A stretch of 64,000 bases of DNA from Vespula vulgaris (GCF_905475345.1 NC_066596.1:1772501-1836500); one strand, 5' to 3'; shown: positions 27,301 to 40,086, numbered from the stretch's first letter. Translations and numbers: made by a program. The notes: generated by a model from the sequence alone, not told the origin.

Positions 27301-30030
27301 ATGCTAATATTAACGTAGGGGCGTGATTTTAAAATCGAGATCGGATTATTGTGAGAGTGCAAAATATTAAACTATCCTGTAACTATTCAACACGTAAAAT
27401 TATCCGCACGATCGAACTTAATTGTTCTTTTAATTTTATAAAAAAAAAATAATAATGAGAGTAATAAAGAATAATAATACAAAGAATATTTCGTTTTATT
27501 ATATTGGAAGTGTTCTTCAAATATAGCTGTCAAATATAGTTATTGAAAATTTTAATTGTTTCTTGTAATAATATTATGAAAGTGAACGAAGGAAATGTTT
27601 GTTGATCAGGGCCAAATTAACTGTTAATATTTAATTACAGTCAAGTGTGGGTGTTTATTTTTTTAATAATAAAAATCATTTTTATTATTTATATATTATA
27701 TACCATTGTCGAGAACAAGAACTGCCTATATTTCTTTGTTTTAGCATTACATTGCATAATCAAATTTCTACTATATACTTCTATTCTGTTCTCTAATTTA
27801 TATTTAAAATTTATTATTATATGTTACTGTTTAGTAATGAAATATTTTTTTTATTTTTAGATAAATGAAAAAATACCATTACTAAAAGATATTCAAAGAA
27901 ATATGGCAAAAAAAATTGTTGGATATTCTCAAAAAAAACTTGTTTCTCAAAATGGGCATGTAATTAAAGCAAAAAGGTTTCTTCAATACATTGCAAGTTT
28001 CTCAGCATCGCTAGGAGCACTAGCAGCAGGAATGTCGGTATCATGGACTTCAAATGCTGGTATAAATGGTGCCAATATAGCAAGGGTATATAATATTTCC
28101 ATTACCGCAGAAGAGTTTTCATGGATTGGATCACTCGCAGCACTTGGTTCTGCAGTATCATGTGTACCAATTGGTATTCTTGCAGATATAATAGGCAGAA
28201 AGTATTCTATGCTAATACTTGTAATTCCTTTTACTATTGGCTGGCTTTGTATTATTTTTGCAAAATCTGTCACTTTATTTTACATTGGAAGGTTCTTGAC
28301 AGGTTTCAGCGGTGGAGCTTTTTGTGTGACAGGTCCTATGTATACTTCAGAAATTGCTGAAAGCGAAATTCGTGGAAGATTAGGTCTATATTATCAGTTA
28401 TTTCTCACTGCTGGTAGTTTAACTGTAAAGATTCTAAATTTGGGTGTAAATATGTTTGAATTATCCGTTATATCTGGGTTTGTACCGATAGTCTTTGGTA
28501 TAACATTCTTCTTCATGCCAGAAACTCCTGTATATTATTTAATTAAAGGAAATGAAGATGCTGCTAGAAAAAGTTACATTAAATTTAGAGGTCCTCATTA
28601 TGATATAGAACCAGAATTAAGTATGCAGAAAAGAATAATAGAAGAGACTAATAACCACAAAGTATCGTTTTTAATTTTATTGAAAACTAAAGCTTGTAAG
28701 AAAGCCATATTAATATCGTATGGTCTTATGGGATTTCAACAATTTAGTGGAATAAATGCTCTTACATTTTATATCGGTCCTATATTTGAAACAGCAGGTG
28801 GTTCTGTTGGACCTAAAGAAGCTGCTGTTGTAATAAGTGTAATTGGAATAACTATGATATTTATTAGCACATTAATAGTCGATCGTCTAGGTAGAAAAAT
28901 ATTACTTACAATATCTATTATTTTTATGTGTTTATCTCTCTTAGCACTTGGTATTCACTTCTATCTCATGGAAAAAATGAATACAAGTAATTTAGGTTGG
29001 TTACCTCTCTTATCTGTCTGTTCTTATATCGTTTCATTTGCAATTGGATTTGGCCCTATTCCATGGATGATGATCTCAGAAGTTTTTAGCCCAGAAACTA
29101 AAGCTATTGCTGGTAGTAGTGCTTGCTTATGGAATTGGATAGTAGCATTTATTGTCACTAAAACTTTTGTTAATTTAAATAATACTATACATAACTATGG
29201 TACGTTTTGGTTATTTTCATTTGTTTGTGCTGTAGGTATCTGTTTTGTTTTATTCTTTGTCCCAGAAACGAAAGGCAAAACATTAGAACAAATACAACGC
29301 GAATTGAGCGCATAATTAGGTATTTAAAAAAATCATTAATATATAAAAAACATTGTGACATAATAAATTGCATATAATATAGGGCTGATCTTTTCATATA
29401 TTGATTATAATATGTTTTAGACAGATATATTTTTGTTGGGTTTGCGAGGTATTTAAGTTACATTTTTATACACTAATATAATTTGACTAATATATTATTG
29501 ATTGCTATATTTTGTTCATAGTTTTAAATCGAGTATGACGTATATTCTTCAAAATTTATTCTTGCATTGTATTTTAAATAATATTAGTGTTTCTAAATAT
29601 TCTATTTCTCACTCATCAGAAATATATATTATCATTTATAATAAAAGAAATATATTCTTAATCATTTATGATCGTTTTGCAAACTTATACAACATATATT
29701 ACTTTCGTTATAACGATAATTAGAATCTAAGTAAAATTTGGATTAGAGATTTATTTCAAAGATATCTATCAAAATTCCTGTCCATAAACTATTTTGTATT
29801 CAATAAATATGCTCTCTGATAGAAAATTTTTAGTATTAATATTCGAGTGAATTCAAGGTTCAGAATTGTAAATACCTAAAGATGTATACATTAATCCGAT
29901 CTTTTTTCACTAGATGATTGATCGATCAAAATTATCGAATATTCAGAAGCGTATCATTAAATTCGTATAAGATTTTATTAAGAAATAATTAAGAACACAA
30001 TTTTTAAATCCACAATTATATATATACATA
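24400..30030. repeat. Segmental duplication unit C (carries T3)
   Basis: Second tandem unit, colinear with unit B. It lacks about 230 bases present in B and D: sequence corresponding to about 20530-20900 is truncated near 26745. The 3' end again runs into a TA/CA-rich tract. Confidence 0.85.
27903..29315 (+). CDS. Tret1-like: Tret1-like sugar transporter T3
   Basis: MFS sugar porter, 470 codons from the ATG at 27903. The coding exon begins at 27861 after a ttttag acceptor; the upstream exon equivalent ends near 27644 with a weak donor (CAA|gtgtgg). In that exon the T2 start ATG has become CTG and an in-frame TAA lies just before it. Translation should therefore begin at 27903, leaving the EKIPLL codons of 27861-27902 as 5' UTR. 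Core motifs are intact: GRFLTGFSGG, PETP, DRLGRK (T1 and T2 have DRLGRR), GFGPIPWMMISEVF and PETKGKTLEQI. TM7 reads QQFSGINALTFY. The first residues (MAKKIVGYSQKK) differ from T2 and T4 by one inserted codon and several substitutions. Confidence 0.9.
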   Translation: MAKKIVGYSQKKLVSQNGHVIKAKRFLQYIASFSASLGALAAGMSVSWTSNAGINGANIARVYNISITAEEFSWIGSLAALGSAVSCVPIGILADIIGRKYSMLILVIPFTIGWLCIIFAKSVTLFYIGRFLTGFSGGAFCVTGPMYTSEIAESEIRGRLGLYYQLFLTAGSLTVKILNLGVNMFELSVISGFVPIVFGITFFFMPETPVYYLIKGNEDAARKSYIKFRGPHYDIEPELSMQKRIIEETNNHKVSFLILLKTKACKKAILISYGLMGFQQFSGINALTFYIGPIFETAGGSVGPKEAAVVISVIGITMIFISTLIVDRLGRKILLTISIIFMCLSLLALGIHFYLMEKMNTSNLGWLPLLSVCSYIVSFAIGFGPIPWMMISEVFSPETKAIAGSSACLWNWIVAFIVTKTFVNLNNTIHNYGTFWLFSFVCAVGICFVLFFVPETKGKTLEQIQRELSA

Positions 30031-31554
30031 TATACCTACATATATATGTATATACATTATGTATCTAAATACATTCATCCATGTATACATATATCGTTAT
30101 GTTCGCCAATGCGAGCAATAAAAATTATGTAATTAACAATTTTTCAAAATATATACATGTACGTTGTTCAAACGTATTTGTGTACGTGAGTGTATGTATA
30201 CATTCATACGTATATATTGGAGAGATTCGTTATAATCTCGGATGATTTTTTGCACCTTCGGTTTCATCTAAACAGTCCCGAATGTTTACGAACATTAGCG
30301 ATCGACCGACGAGCCGAGCCATTGTAAATCAGTTTACCGAGAACCTTTGTAATAGAAACATCTTTTCGAATATACATCTATTAAGATCTGTGTAACCCAT
30401 ATATTTTCGTCCACGATCGAAAAATTCTTTAAAAATGTGATAGAAAAGCCGGTCATGCATTCGCATATTTCGTACGTCGTGCTTGATATCCGTATATACG
30501 ATTATCCTAATGTTTATCGTTAATATCCTTATGTGCAACAAGAAAGAAGAAAGAAGGGACCAAGAATCTGGATAGTAGACGCGATTCTTCGAGAAGGTAC
30601 GTATAAATCCGAGAAATTTTACGTAGGACCTTTCAAAATAATTTCGTGCCGATTTCGTAGTAGAATTTCATAGAATTAAAATTTAACAAATTAACGATAT
30701 CTTCGACGTATTTCAATATTTTCTCTCTCAACATCTTCAAGAATTTACATTTGTGAATAATCGCGGTGAATAAACGTTTGGTATCCTAAACGATTGTATT
30801 TATGTAATGAATTAGTTTATTTCTTTCTTTAAGGTAAATCAGCATTAATTAAATTATCAAAATCGGATCAAGTTCGATGCATTTCATATTGATTGATTAG
30901 ATAAAGATTACAGAAGAAAGTAGTATCAACTTTCATCAGAATTATATAACCTATCTTCGTCATTAGAGATTAGTTTAATATAAACCTTAATATACATTTC
31001 AGTATATATAAATTTACTAACTTAAATATTATATAATTAAAATATTCAGTAAAAATCTTTGAATTAATATAATATTGTAATTATAAAAATATCTATATTG
31101 TGCGTAATAACAATTCTATTGTTGAAATGTTTTCCAATACTTCGCTGTCGTGTACACATCGTTGTAGTACATATCTATTGTTAGTACGTAAACGCAAACG
31201 TCCTTAAAAGTACAAATATGAAACAAAAACATACGATAAAACAAATATGAGATCAGCGAGGAAGGAAGTAAATAAACAATGAAACGTACAGGAAACAACA
31301 ATTTAGTTGAATTATTAATTATATACTTAACAATAATTAGATGATGTAAATCGTATAAAATTTTTCGAAAGTTCTAAGTTTCTTTTGAGCAAACTGTAAT
31401 AATATATAAGTATTGTACATATTAGTTTCATATGTAACAATTATTATATATTTATACATCTCTATATATATTTATTTTATAATTGAATTCTTGCCGACAT
31501 TTATTTACAGGAATTATCGAAAATTTTTTAAACTTTATTCGCTAAATATATGTG

Positions 31555-33696
31555 GTTATCGAACTAAGCTAAATCCGAACACGTATTATTCTAAGATAAT
31601 AGGTTATCAGAAAATTACAATTATCAGATAATTATATGTAATCGAAAGAGTACGCTGATACAGAAAAGACAAAAAAAGAAGAGAACGGAAGATAAAATAT
31701 GAACAATGACTAGGAAATATTATATAAAGTGTAACAATTTAATGGACAGTTAATTTTATTATTTTCATTCGCTCTCGATCGATATTGTCCTACACATACA
31801 CATTCATATATATTCTATATTTGCGTTTCTAAACCATTTTTGTCGTAGCATATACATTTGTTTGTTTATTCGTTTTTTTTTGTGATTCTTTCGCGGACCA
31901 AATGTTTATAATATAAAATGTGTAAAAATCTGATAGAATCAAGTTACTGTATATTATTTTAAATATACTACTGTTACTATGATATTATCACGAATTCATA
32001 GGAATATTCTACGAGAACTTTTTCGAAATCTTTTAGAAATTAATCACTTTGCTCGTAAGGTAGCAGGAAAAGGAGTAAGATGATTAGTAGGTAGATGAAG
32101 ATAAGGAGAGGATAGAGAAGAAAGGGGTCGGAACATCCCTCAAAAAAATATTTTTTTCCACTTGTGAACAATGTATTTGCAATATATGCTATTGGTTTTT
32201 ATCTCATATTGCGATATATTACAACATATTGCACCATAGTGAAACAACATTTGCTAACTCACGTTCCGAAGTACGTACTGCACCACTGTTGTTAATTGAT
32301 CTTGTAAATTGTACTAAATTTTTTTATAGATATTATCGTTTATTAAATTCAAGTAGGATTTAAATATCAATTTTTAAAGAATATTTTATATTATTTATAT
32401 TTCTTCTTATTTAACTTTCTTATAGGAACTAATTTTTCTTTTTTTTTTTTTGTACTAACTATTTGAGATTCTATTCTTCCTTCCCTTCTTGTCTTTTTTA
32501 TCGTATTTTAAAACATACATTCATTCACACTAGCTCGTTTAATGTTTTTTATATATATTATAATTTTGTTATTAAAAATTACGAAAGATTTTATTTTTAT
32601 TACTTTTTAATCGTAAAGCGTTAAATCTCCTTCTCAACAATTTTCATATAATAAATATTGATACTGTAATAACATTTTGTTATATGAAAATAAAAAAGAT
32701 ATAATAAAAATAAATTTTATTTTCAATAGAAATGCCATTGAACGATTACGTGAATAAATGAAAAACTATAGTGTCATATCAAGGAGATAAAGATTAACGT
32801 TTTTTCAGTAATGTTCATATTCATCCGGTATTGATAACAATAATCATTGTCACAATAAATAAAAATAATTCAATTTCATTAGCAGACTTTATTTTTATTG
32901 ATGATATTATCACGATAAATTGTTCAGCTCAAAAATGATATCTTACTATCGTCTTTATCATTTATTATTGATCATAATTCTCAATGAATGGGAAAAAATG
33001 TAGCCAAGAATTATTTCTTGATATAAACATATAAACGTGTAAAAAATATAAACATTCAATTCTTTTCTTTTTTTTTTTTATATATATATAAAATTTTTGT
33101 TTTCATTATTTCGACGTTATAAAAGAGATTCCATCGTATAAATGATTAATAATAATTAACAATGAAATAAATTAGTTGTATATAAATCAAGTTAAGAAGG
33201 ATCAAAAGAAGAGAAAAAAAGAATAAAAATAATCTTTACACCATGTCGATGTAAAGATTAATTACTGATCAATTTGCTTATCATCTAGTATTTTTATCAG
33301 ACTAATTTCTGAACAGAATATTTATTTTATACTATCATATCGTAATCTATTTGAAAACATCTGTCGATATACAGTAATACGTGTTGATATCTAATAAACG
33401 TGCAGAAATCTTCATAAAGCAAAACATTTTTTTAAAAGCAAGAACACTACTTAACGATATGACCTTCAAATGTCAAGACGAAAAACGTTCTTAATGAAGC
33501 GGGCAAAATGCATTGATAAAAAGTAAAAAAAAATAAAACAAATAAATTTTTTATCAATGTCGTTCACATCCAATAATCATTTGATTTAATCGAATAACAT
33601 GTACGTATATATGTATATTTATATAAATTTGTAATATATGGATCATAATTTTATTTGATTTTGTATATAATACAATTAATCAATTTTCAATATAAT

Positions 33697-33748
<52 letters not shown>

Positions 33749-33840
33749 TTGTGTTTGTGTAATGTTGTTATATTAAATAATAATTTTGATTAATCGATTA
33801 ATACATGTTTGTACAGGTCAGCATATATTATGAATAAATC
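31555..33840. other. Unit-D-specific 2.3 kb segment
   Basis: No counterpart in units B or C, where the flanking sequences lie adjacent (about 25890). It is AT-rich with T- and A-rich tracts, a (TA)n run at about 33700-33740 and a poly(A) run of about 26 bases at about 33876 just past its right edge. I see no coding region, terminal inverted repeat or target-site duplication by eye. It could be an insertion in D or a shared deletion in B and C. Confidence 0.6.
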
Positions 33841-36001
33841 ATTCGATATGATTCTCATTGTATTATTTTTATTGAAAAAAAAAAAAAAAAAAAAAAAAAA
33901 ACCATATAAAGAAGAAGTGGATGGATCAAAAAGCTATGGATGCTCGAATTGATAAGGGAGAACCAGTAAAAAGAAAAGAGATAAGGAATTTAATGTAACA
34001 AAAAGAGAGGGAGGGAGAGAGAAAAAGAGGGAGAGGAAATAATAAAGCTCAGCGAACGAAACCCTAAAATGTCATATTCTCAAACAGAATGGAAAGGACG
34101 GATCGGTAAAGATATATCGTTTGAAAAGTTTCAGAACTAGATAATTATCGGAAATACTTATTTGTTTTACGTATTATTACCTATCTCATTGTGATATTAC
34201 GTTAAATCTTCGTAACCATTTATTATTACGAAATATTTGCTGATACTATTGGAAAAATAATTAATCAACGAATTGGACCATTCAGCGAGATCCTTAATAT
34301 CATTTAAATTAGCAAAAATCTTCTTCTCGGCTGTTATAGAGTATGTATCTTTTTTTATTTATTGATTTTTTTCTTTCATCTTTTAATATAATTTTCGTTT
34401 TTTCTTTTAGTTCTTTCTTTTCTTGAACGTTGATTCTATTGTTTTATTATTTTTCTTTCCTTTTTCTTCAAAGACTATATCAACATAATCAATATCTTAA
34501 TGATCTTTTTAAATGTACATTCTTAAAATAGTAATAGAAATATTAATTATATCCTTATTCATATTTAAAATATTGACTACGCTAATTTTCATTATGTTCC
34601 TTAAACGAACCGTTTATTTGCCGAATTGTTTAATTCAACAAAAAAAGCAAAGAATATTGACAAAATTACAATCATATTATTCATTATTCTACGGTCATAA
34701 AAATTTCGATCATTCAGTTGTATATAGTTTTATTTTAAATATAACAATATCAATCGAATCTGCTTCGGCACAGTAATTAGAAAAAAATAAAAATTCTAAA
34801 AGTCAATTTAATCGTTTTCGTTTGTGAATGGCTCACGCAACAGTTACATTTTGTCTATTATAATTAATTTAACAATATGAATAACGCATTATAATATTTT
34901 GACATAGAATGAAATGGAATATAAATGCCCTAATTAGATGTGCCTTATATTTTAAATACAATATATCCAACGTAAGAACAGTTAAAAATATATTTGAGAA
35001 TAGTATCGTTACCAGTATAATAATAATCAGAATTCTTTTCAGCTGTATTATCGATATTGATAAATATCCTTGCTTGTGTTTTTCTTATTCTCCCTTCTAT
35101 TTGTAATCTATAGATAATCTGTGAATGATATAATTTTGATCTTGTTATATAAGATAGAATTACGAGCGATAATCTCTATATAAATGGAGAAATTATGTGA
35201 AATATAATTAAAAAAAAAAAACAAGAAATATCTAAATATAAGTTTTATCAGTCGAAAATATATTAATTTTAATTTTTTTATTTTGATCTATGATCACTGA
35301 AAAATAATATTCGAATACGAGTTTAGGACAATACACTGTTACCAATGTTCTTTAGATTGTTATTTAACTGTTAAAAAGAAGAAAAAATTTTCTGGACAAT
35401 TGTTCTATTTCTAAAAGGTACTATCGGTCCATTATTTTACCGACTGACGGTTTTAAAAATTGTTTCTCGACTAAGTAAAAATGGCGCGTTGTTTTCTATT
35501 TTTAATATCGCTACTATTCTCAAATCGTTATCAGTAATGCTAATATTAACGTAGTAATGAGAGTAATAAAGAATAATAATACAAAAAATATTTCGTTTTA
35601 TTATATTGGAAGTGTTCTTCAAATATAGCTGTCAAATATAGTTATTGAAAATTTTAATTGTTTCTTGTAATAATATTATGAAAGTGAATGAAGGAAATGT
35701 TTGTTAATCAGGGCCAAATTAACTGTTAATATTTAATTACAGTCAAGTGTGGGTATTTATTTTTTTAATAATAATCATTTTTATTATTTATATATTATAT
35801 ACCATTGTCGAGAACAAGAACTGCCTATATTTCTTTGTTTTAGCATTACATTGCATAATCAAATTTCTACTATATACTTCTATTCTGTTCTCTAATTTAT
35901 ATTTAAAATTTATTATTATATGTTACAGTTTAGTAATGAAATATTTTTTTTATTTTTAGATAAATGAAAAAATACCATTATTAAAAGATATTCAAAGAAA
36001 T

Positions 36002-37411
36002 ATGGCAGAAAAAATTGGATATTCTAAAGAAACCTTTGTTTCTCAAAATGGGCACGTAATTAAAGCAAAAAGGTTTCTTCAATACATTGCAAGTTTCTCA
36101 GCATCACTGGGAGCACTAGCAGCAGGAATGTCGGTATCATGGACTTCTCAAGCTGGTGTAAATGGTGCCAATATAGCAAGGGTATATAATATTTCCATTA
36201 CCGCAGAAGAGTTTTCATGGATTGGATCACTCGCAGCATTTGGTTCTGCAGTATCATGTGTACCAATTGGTATTCTTGCAGATATAATAGGCAGAAAGTA
36301 TTCTATGTTAATACTTGTAATTCCTTTTACTATTGGCTGGCTTTGTATTATTTTTGCAAATTCTATCGCTTTATTTTACGTTGGAAGGTTCTTGACAGGT
36401 TTCAGCGGTGGAGCTTTTTGTGTGACAGGTCCTATGTATACTTCAGAAATTGCTGAAAGTGAAATTCGTGGAAGATTAGGTCTATTTTATCAGTTATTTC
36501 TCACTGTTGGTATTTTAACGGTAAGCATTCTAAATTTGGGTGTAAATGTGTTTGAATTATCCGTTATATCTGGGTTTGTACCAATAGTCTTTGGTGTAAC
36601 ATTCTTCTTCATGCCAGAAACTCCTGTATATTATTTAATTAAAGGAAATGAAGATGCTGCTAGAAAAAGTTATATTAAATTTAGAGGTCCTCACTATGAT
36701 ATAGAACCAGAATTAAGTATGCAGAAAAGAATAATAGAAGAGACTAGTAAACACAAAGTATCGTTTTTAACTTTATTGAAAACTAATGCTTGTAAGAAAG
36801 CCATATTAATATCGTATGGTCTTATGGGATTTCAACAATTTAGTGGAGTAAATGCTGTTGCATTTTATATCGGTCCTATATTTGAAACAGCAGGTGGTTC
36901 TGTTGGACCTAAAGAAGCTGCTGTTGTAATAGGTGTAATTGGAATAACTATGGTATTTATTAGCACATTAATAGTCGATCGCCTAGGTAGAAAAATATTA
37001 CTTACAATATCTATTATTTTTATGTGTTTATCTCTCTTAGCACTTGGTATTTACTTCTATCTCATGGAAAAAATGAATACAAGTAGTCTAGGTTGGTTAC
37101 CTCTCTTATCTGTCTGTTCTTATATCGTTTCATTTGCAATTGGATTTGGTCCTATTCCATGGATGATGATCTCAGAAGTTTTTAGTCCAGAAACTAGAGC
37201 TATTGCTGGTAGTAGTGCTTGCTTATTGAATTGGGTGGTAGCATTTATTGTCACTAAAACTTTTGTTAATTTAAATAATACTATACATAACTATGGTACG
37301 TTTTGGTTATTTTCATTTGTTTGTGCTGTAGGTATCTGTTTTGTTTTATTCTTTGTCCCAGAAACGAAAGGCAAAACATTAGAACAAATACAACGCGAAT
37401 TGAGCGCATAA
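36002..37411 (+). CDS. Tret1-like: Tret1-like sugar transporter T4
   Basis: MFS sugar porter, 469 codons. The coding exon starts at 35960 after a ttttag acceptor. The upstream exon (ending about 35746, donor CAA|gtgtgg) is like that of T3: its ATG has become CTG after an in-frame TAA. The ATG at 36002 is thus the likely start, with the EKIPLL-encoding DNA as 5' UTR. Motifs: GRK loop, GRFLTGFSGG, PETP, QQFSGVNAVAFY in TM7, DRLGRK, GFGPIPWMMISEVF, PETKGKTLEQI. The C-terminal half is nearly identical to T3, whereas the extreme N-terminus (MAEKIGYSKETFVSQ) matches T2. This mosaic suggests gene conversion. Confidence 0.92.
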   Translation: MAEKIGYSKETFVSQNGHVIKAKRFLQYIASFSASLGALAAGMSVSWTSQAGVNGANIARVYNISITAEEFSWIGSLAAFGSAVSCVPIGILADIIGRKYSMLILVIPFTIGWLCIIFANSIALFYVGRFLTGFSGGAFCVTGPMYTSEIAESEIRGRLGLFYQLFLTVGILTVSILNLGVNVFELSVISGFVPIVFGVTFFFMPETPVYYLIKGNEDAARKSYIKFRGPHYDIEPELSMQKRIIEETSKHKVSFLTLLKTNACKKAILISYGLMGFQQFSGVNAVAFYIGPIFETAGGSVGPKEAAVVIGVIGITMVFISTLIVDRLGRKILLTISIIFMCLSLLALGIYFYLMEKMNTSSLGWLPLLSVCSYIVSFAIGFGPIPWMMISEVFSPETRAIAGSSACLLNWVVAFIVTKTFVNLNNTIHNYGTFWLFSFVCAVGICFVLFFVPETKGKTLEQIQRELSA

Positions 37412-38970
37412 TTAGGTATTTAAAAAAATCATTAATATATAAAAAACATTGTGACATAATAGATTGCCTATAATGTAGGGCTGATCTTTTCATATATTGA
37501 TTATAATATGTTTTAGACAGATATATTTTTGTTGGGTATGCAAGGATATATAAGTTACATTTTTATGCACTAATATAAATAGACTAATATATTATTGATT
37601 GCTATATTTTGTTCATAGTTTTAAATCGAGTATGACGTATATTCTTCAAAATTTATTCTTGCATTGTATTTTAAATAATATTAGTGTTTCTAAATATTTC
37701 ATTTCTCACTCATCAGAAATATATATTATCATTTATAATAAAAGAAATATATTCTTAATCATTTATGATCGTTTTGCAAACTTATACAACATATATTACT
37801 ATCGTTATAACGATAATTAGAATCTAAGTGAAATTTAGATTAGAATTTTATTTTTTTCTATCATGTGTATCAAAATTCCCGGCTCTAAAATATCTTTTGT
37901 TTAATTAACATGCTCTCTGGTAGAAAATCTTTGGTACTAATACTCGTGTTTCTTCCTATACTCCTCCGAGGATTAAGTAGAGAACAGTTTTGTACATACC
38001 TACAGAGATATACTGTAACTCGAGTTTTTTTCGCTAGATGGCTGATCGATTAAGATTATCGGATATTCAGATGTCTATTTTTAAGATTGTATTAAGGAAT
38101 AATTAAGAACACTATTTTTAAATCCACGTAATATTCATAATAATAATATTCCTGTACTTTTATTTATTATAATATCTAATAAATGATATAACATTCATTC
38201 CATTGTATTTATTATAATATCAAACAAATTATAATGAATTAAATAAATAAATTTTTCAAAACTTCATTAACACGTTCTAACGTATAACCAATCGCATTTC
38301 CACAGTTATCATTCGATTGATAATACACTGAAAAGTTAGGAAATGTCATTCGTTTATCAATTTATCATTACAATATTATTTTTATGAAAAGCATTCGTAA
38401 AAATGATCAAGAAATTAGAATATTTATAATTGGAATCGATTACATATCGATCTTCACTCACGATTACATTTGTGTGCATTCCTTCATACCGATTAATGAA
38501 TACCTGTGTAGAAAGCAAAAAGAAATAGGTTAGAAAAGAGAAAGAAAGATAGTTAGAATGTTGGAGTTCACTGACAAAACGGTTAACGAGGAATAAAAGG
38601 AATATGGATAAATACACGTGCATGCATACATATATAAATACAGACAAACATAAATCATTGAATATATCTGTGCTATAAATATGCAACAAGAGGTATGTAC
38701 GTCAATGATCGAATAACTTTAAAATAATTTTAATCGATGAATCGATAACCTAATATATACTTCCTTTGTCAAACAAAATGATAATCGTTCAAAGTATATA
38801 CATATATATAAACACACACATATATATTTATATACTTCCTTTCATTTATATATTACACGAATTTCTATTATAAATATTTTCTATTATTAATTTATTTAAA
38901 TTCATAGTAGTAACATCGATAATCTAATTTGATTTTCGCGCGCATTTCACAATACTCAATTTGAACGTGA
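37412..38970. other. 3' flank of T4, related to 3' flank of T1
   Basis: Begins with the 3' block shared by T2-T4. From about 38140 it instead matches the T1 flank (about 3960-4560), including CACTCACGATTA near 38456. No gene seen. Confidence 0.6.
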
Positions 38971-39779
38971 CGAATATAAATTTCAAAGGAAAGATCATTC
39001 GGCTTGCAATAAACAAGCGTGAAAGAAGATTTATTTACCAGTTATACGTACGACGAATTTAACAGTTATACAGACGAATATAAACGAGAGAAAATGAAAA
39101 TTCACGACATTCTCTTTACGCTCGAAGAATATTCTAAAAATACGTATGTGATATGTCTTTGTAAGATCGTATCCATGTCATTTGCTTCTAACTTGAATCA
39201 TTATAGAGGAAACAACGAAAACTATGAATAATTTCGATGAGAAATATTCTATAAATACGCTTATATACTGCGATACAAATATCAATCATTTCGTTCGTTG
39301 AATTGATTTTCACGTGTAAAACAGGAATTATCACAATTACAGATTTCTATTTAACCGATCGTACCGCTCAAATTTTTTATTTCGAAATCTTTTCTTTTTT
39401 TAAGACATTTACGACAGCCATTGGATAATTATAGAAAGGAAAGTAACATTTGTTAAGAAACATAGTACATAATAGAGAATTTATAAAATAAATTGAACGA
39501 AATCAAGAAATATAATATCGAACGTTATTTTGAGATAAACGAAGCACCCCGATTCGAAGAACAATTGCCAATCTCAATTAACTTTGGAAACTACATTAAT
39601 CTATACAAGGGATATTACTCAATCGTCTTTGGTCGATAAAATACTATCTATAAAATTTCTTTTTTCGATTCCAGCCGAACTCATTATTCGTCGATAAGAA
39701 ACTTTCTTTAGTGCACTGTGCCCATTGTTAAAACTTTTAGTGAGTTCTAGGATCCGATATCGGTCCACAAAAGAGTAAA

Positions 39780-39817
<38 letters not shown>

Positions 39818-39986
39818 TGAGGCTTTTTGAAACCCGACGTCATTGAAAGCATTTCATCATATACTTTATCTCTCTCACTCTTATATGCTGATCTCGTCCT
39901 CTTTTTACTAACTCTAACCTCTACCTTTTCTCTTTCACACTTACACAGATATTTTATTCGTCTTGCCCTCCTCCCTACTCTATCAA

Positions 39987-40025
<39 letters not shown>

Positions 40026-40086
40026 TTCTCTCTCTTTCTCTCACTTTCTCTCTCTTACTTCTGGTTGTGTTCTCTCTCGCTCTAAA

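Larger units (their letters stand above)
30056..38110. repeat. Segmental duplication unit D (carries T4)
   Basis: Third tandem unit. It is colinear with units B and C to about 31550, interrupted by about 2.3 kb of unmatched DNA, and resumes at about 33840 through T4 and its 3' flank. Confidence 0.82.
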
